Assembly: GCA_039029455.1 (NCBI GenBank)
Contig: JBCCGE010000133.1
Coordinates: 1 to 7,310, forward strand
DNA: 7,310 nucleotides
Direction of reading: 5' to 3'
From: JBCCGE01 sp039029455
Lineage (GTDB): Bacteria; Pseudomonadota; Gammaproteobacteria; Arenicellales; Poriferihabitantaceae
Part shown: piece by piece, positions 6,310 to 7,310 of the stretch
How positions within the stretch are numbered: the first letter of the stretch is position 1
Layout of the letters: the number at the start of each line of letters is the position of its first letter
The notes under the pieces: model-generated
What the model was told of the DNA's origin: nothing
What the model saw: the letters and a program-made list of their open reading frames with translations, nothing else
The model's database searches: none
Position numbers and translations under genes: made by a program

Positions 6310-7065
6310 TTAGTCCAGAGACTGAATGAAATCTGACATTCGCTGCATTGCGATTTGCAGTTCCTGTTTCGAAGTTGCATAAGAGATTCTGAAAAAAGGC
6401 GACAATCCGAATGGAGTACCTGGCACCACCGCCACCTCAGCATCCTCCAGCAGGTAACGACAAAAATCTCTGTCGGTCTGAATGGTTCGACCGGCCGCGG
6501 TCTTTCTGCCAATCAAGCCGGCGCAGCTGGCAAACGTGTAAAAGGCTCCACGCGGAGTGGGGCACTGGATGCCGTCCATGTTATTGAGCGCCGAGACCAC
6601 CAGATTCCGCCGCTCCTGAAAGCTCTGACGCCTCGGCTCAAGATAGTCCTGCGGCCCGGTTAGTGCCTCAATGGCCGCTGCCTGTGAGATGGAACTGGGG
6701 CATGATGTTGTCTGGCTTTGCACCACGCGCATTGCATCGATCAACGGCCTGGGTGCTGCACCAAAACCCAGTCTCCAGCCGGTCATCGCATGTGATTTGG
6801 ACACGCCATTGATAATCAGGCTACGTTGCCGCAAGTCGCTATCCACTGTAACCGGACTGACGGATTTAAAGTCATCGTAGACAATGTGCTCATAAATTTC
6901 GTCCGACATCAGCCACACATCAGGATGGCGATGCAGCACTTCTGAAATTTCCAGATACGCCTCCCGTGTATAGGCCGCACCGGTTGGATTCCCCGGCGAA
7001 TTCAGCAACAGCCATTTGGTGCGGGGAGTAATTGCCGACTCCAGATCCTCCGGCTTCAGCAAGGC
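6310..7065 (-). CDS. Class I/II PLP-dependent aminotransferase (aspartate aminotransferase-like), lacking its N-terminal third
   Basis: The preserved 250 residues hold the catalytic half of a fold-type I aminotransferase of the aspartate aminotransferase type. Numbering from the TTG at 7062, these are NSPGNPTG with Asn25, Asp54 and Tyr57 (MSDEIYE), the PLP Schiff-base lysine Lys89 (SKSHAMTGWRLGF), Arg97 for phosphate binding, and substrate-carboxylate Arg225 (FFRISYA). All key residues in this half are intact, and there is no internal stop or frameshift. Family proteins are about 400 residues, so roughly 150 N-terminal residues are missing. The homologous sequence begins at about LKPEDLESAITPRTK. 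Upstream of 7063 the frame reads unrelated residues (FCFPSFFLFYFA-like, Phe-rich) and hits a TGA at 7128-7126. The true gene presumably continued outside what is assembled here, or was disrupted by an insertion. TTG at 7062 is not a believable native start. Expected role: amino-group transfer between an amino acid and 2-oxoglutarate, in the cytoplasm. Confidence 0.85.
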   Translation of the reverse strand, partial: ALLKPEDLESAITPRTKWLLLNSPGNPTGAAYTREAYLEISEVLHRHPDVWLMSDEIYEHIVYDDFKSVSPVTVDSDLRQRSLIINGVSKSHAMTGWRLGFGAAPRPLIDAMRVVQSQTTSCPSSISQAAAIEALTGPQDYLEPRRQSFQERRNLVVSALNNMDGIQCPTPRGAFYTFASCAGLIGRKTAAGRTIQTDRDFCRYLLEDAEVAVVPGTPFGLSPFFRISYATSKQELQIAMQRMSDFIQSLD

Positions 7066-7110
7066 AAAATAAAAAAGGAAGAAAGAAGGAAAACAGATGC
7101 GTTCCTTCCG

Positions 7111-7124
7111 CCGGTACGTACCGG
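7111..7124. repeat. 14-base perfect palindrome in the right-edge segment
   Basis: CCGGTACGTACCGG is a perfect palindrome lying 48 bases inside the junction at 7063. It has no obvious gene to regulate in this window. It could be a protein-binding site or chance. Confidence 0.5.
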
Positions 7125-7218
7125 GTCATATGTCCTGGGACTGTTGCTGGTATCATCCTCAGGTATGGTACTGTTGGTCGATGATGGAAATAGTAATGTT
7201 GCAAGATGTCGTTCTCGT

Positions 7219-7272
7219 TGTCGTGGTGGCTTTGGATCCATGTCGAGTTCTACTAGTTGTTGCACCACGACA
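7219..7272. repeat. Inverted repeat with 10-base arms near the right edge
   Basis: TGTCGTGGTG (7219-7228) is the exact reverse complement of CACCACGACA (7263-7272), leaving a 34-base loop. It lies wholly in the segment of unlike origin. No T-run follows. The pairing is exact; function is unknown. Confidence 0.45.
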
Positions 7273-7310
7273 TCCTCCTCTTGGATGACGTCCACAAGCA
7301 ACGGTTGCAC

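Larger units (their letters stand above)
7063..7310. other. Right-edge segment of unlike origin (chimeric join or inserted DNA)
   Basis: The aminotransferase homology stops abruptly at about 7063, and the following 248 bases match no part of that family in any frame. The segment begins with a 23-base purine-only run (7071-7093), followed by GT/CA-rich sequence with many GTTG and TCGT words. Its minus-strand frame from 7310 to 7056 is open for 84 codons and rich in CAA, CCA, CGA, ACA and CTA, unlike the neighbouring genes. A plus-strand frame (codon at 7096) is also open to the edge and reads Ser/Cys-rich, so I do not call a gene. I see no IS-type terminal repeat at the join. An assembly chimera with foreign, possibly eukaryotic, DNA is the simplest reading; a genuine insertion is the alternative. 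Confidence 0.6.

Noticed and set aside
7062..7124. A eukaryotic-type intron on the minus strand (GTACGT followed by a polypyrimidine run and AG) joining to the aminotransferase
   Set aside because: The aminotransferase and its neighbours are plainly bacterial, and the upstream frame does not resemble the missing N-terminal part, so splicing would not restore the protein.
7097..7288. Small + strand open frame of 63 codons at the right edge
   Set aside because: It competes with two other open frames in the same short segment and has no recognisable motif or ribosome binding site.

Overview
The window looks like a piece of a proteobacterial chromosome, most likely a gammaproteobacterium. The reasons are a moderate GC content judged by eye, tightly packed genes, a LiuR-like MerR regulator beside a fused acyl-CoA mutase, a CnoX/YbbN chaperedoxin and an OmpR-type response regulator. 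No RNA gene, insertion sequence, CRISPR array or integrase is visible.

Layout from left to right: (1) the C-terminal part of an OmpR-family response regulator, cut by the left edge, with an unusually long helical linker before its DNA-binding domain; (2) a 158-base gap holding a nested inverted repeat; (3) a small DUF861-type cupin on the + strand with a good Shine-Dalgarno site; (4) a complete 1083-residue fused isobutyryl-CoA mutase (icmF) on the - strand, whose stop codon directly abuts that of the cupin; (5) a 77-base divergent intergenic region with a 16-base perfect palindrome; (6) a LiuR-like MerR regulator on the + strand; (7) a + strand pair made of a thioredoxin-TPR chaperedoxin (cnoX) and an AlkB-family dioxygenase 10 bases downstream; (8) a convergent class I/II aminotransferase on the - strand that keeps its catalytic C-terminal 250 residues but loses its N-terminal third; (9) about 248 bases at the right edge (7063-7310) that do not continue the aminotransferase and look different in codon use and texture from everything else.

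Two functional groups stand out. The icmF/MerR divergent pair with its shared palindrome reads as a self-contained module for branched-chain and straight-chain C4 acyl-CoA interconversion, probably switched by products of branched-chain amino-acid breakdown. The cnoX/AlkB pair reads as a small stress and repair operon, combining protein-folding protection with nucleic-acid dealkylation. Most genes are recognisable members of known families. I do not see convincing evidence of a new biological system. The least explained parts are the right-hand junction, the nested inverted repeat upstream of the cupin, and the linker of the response regulator.
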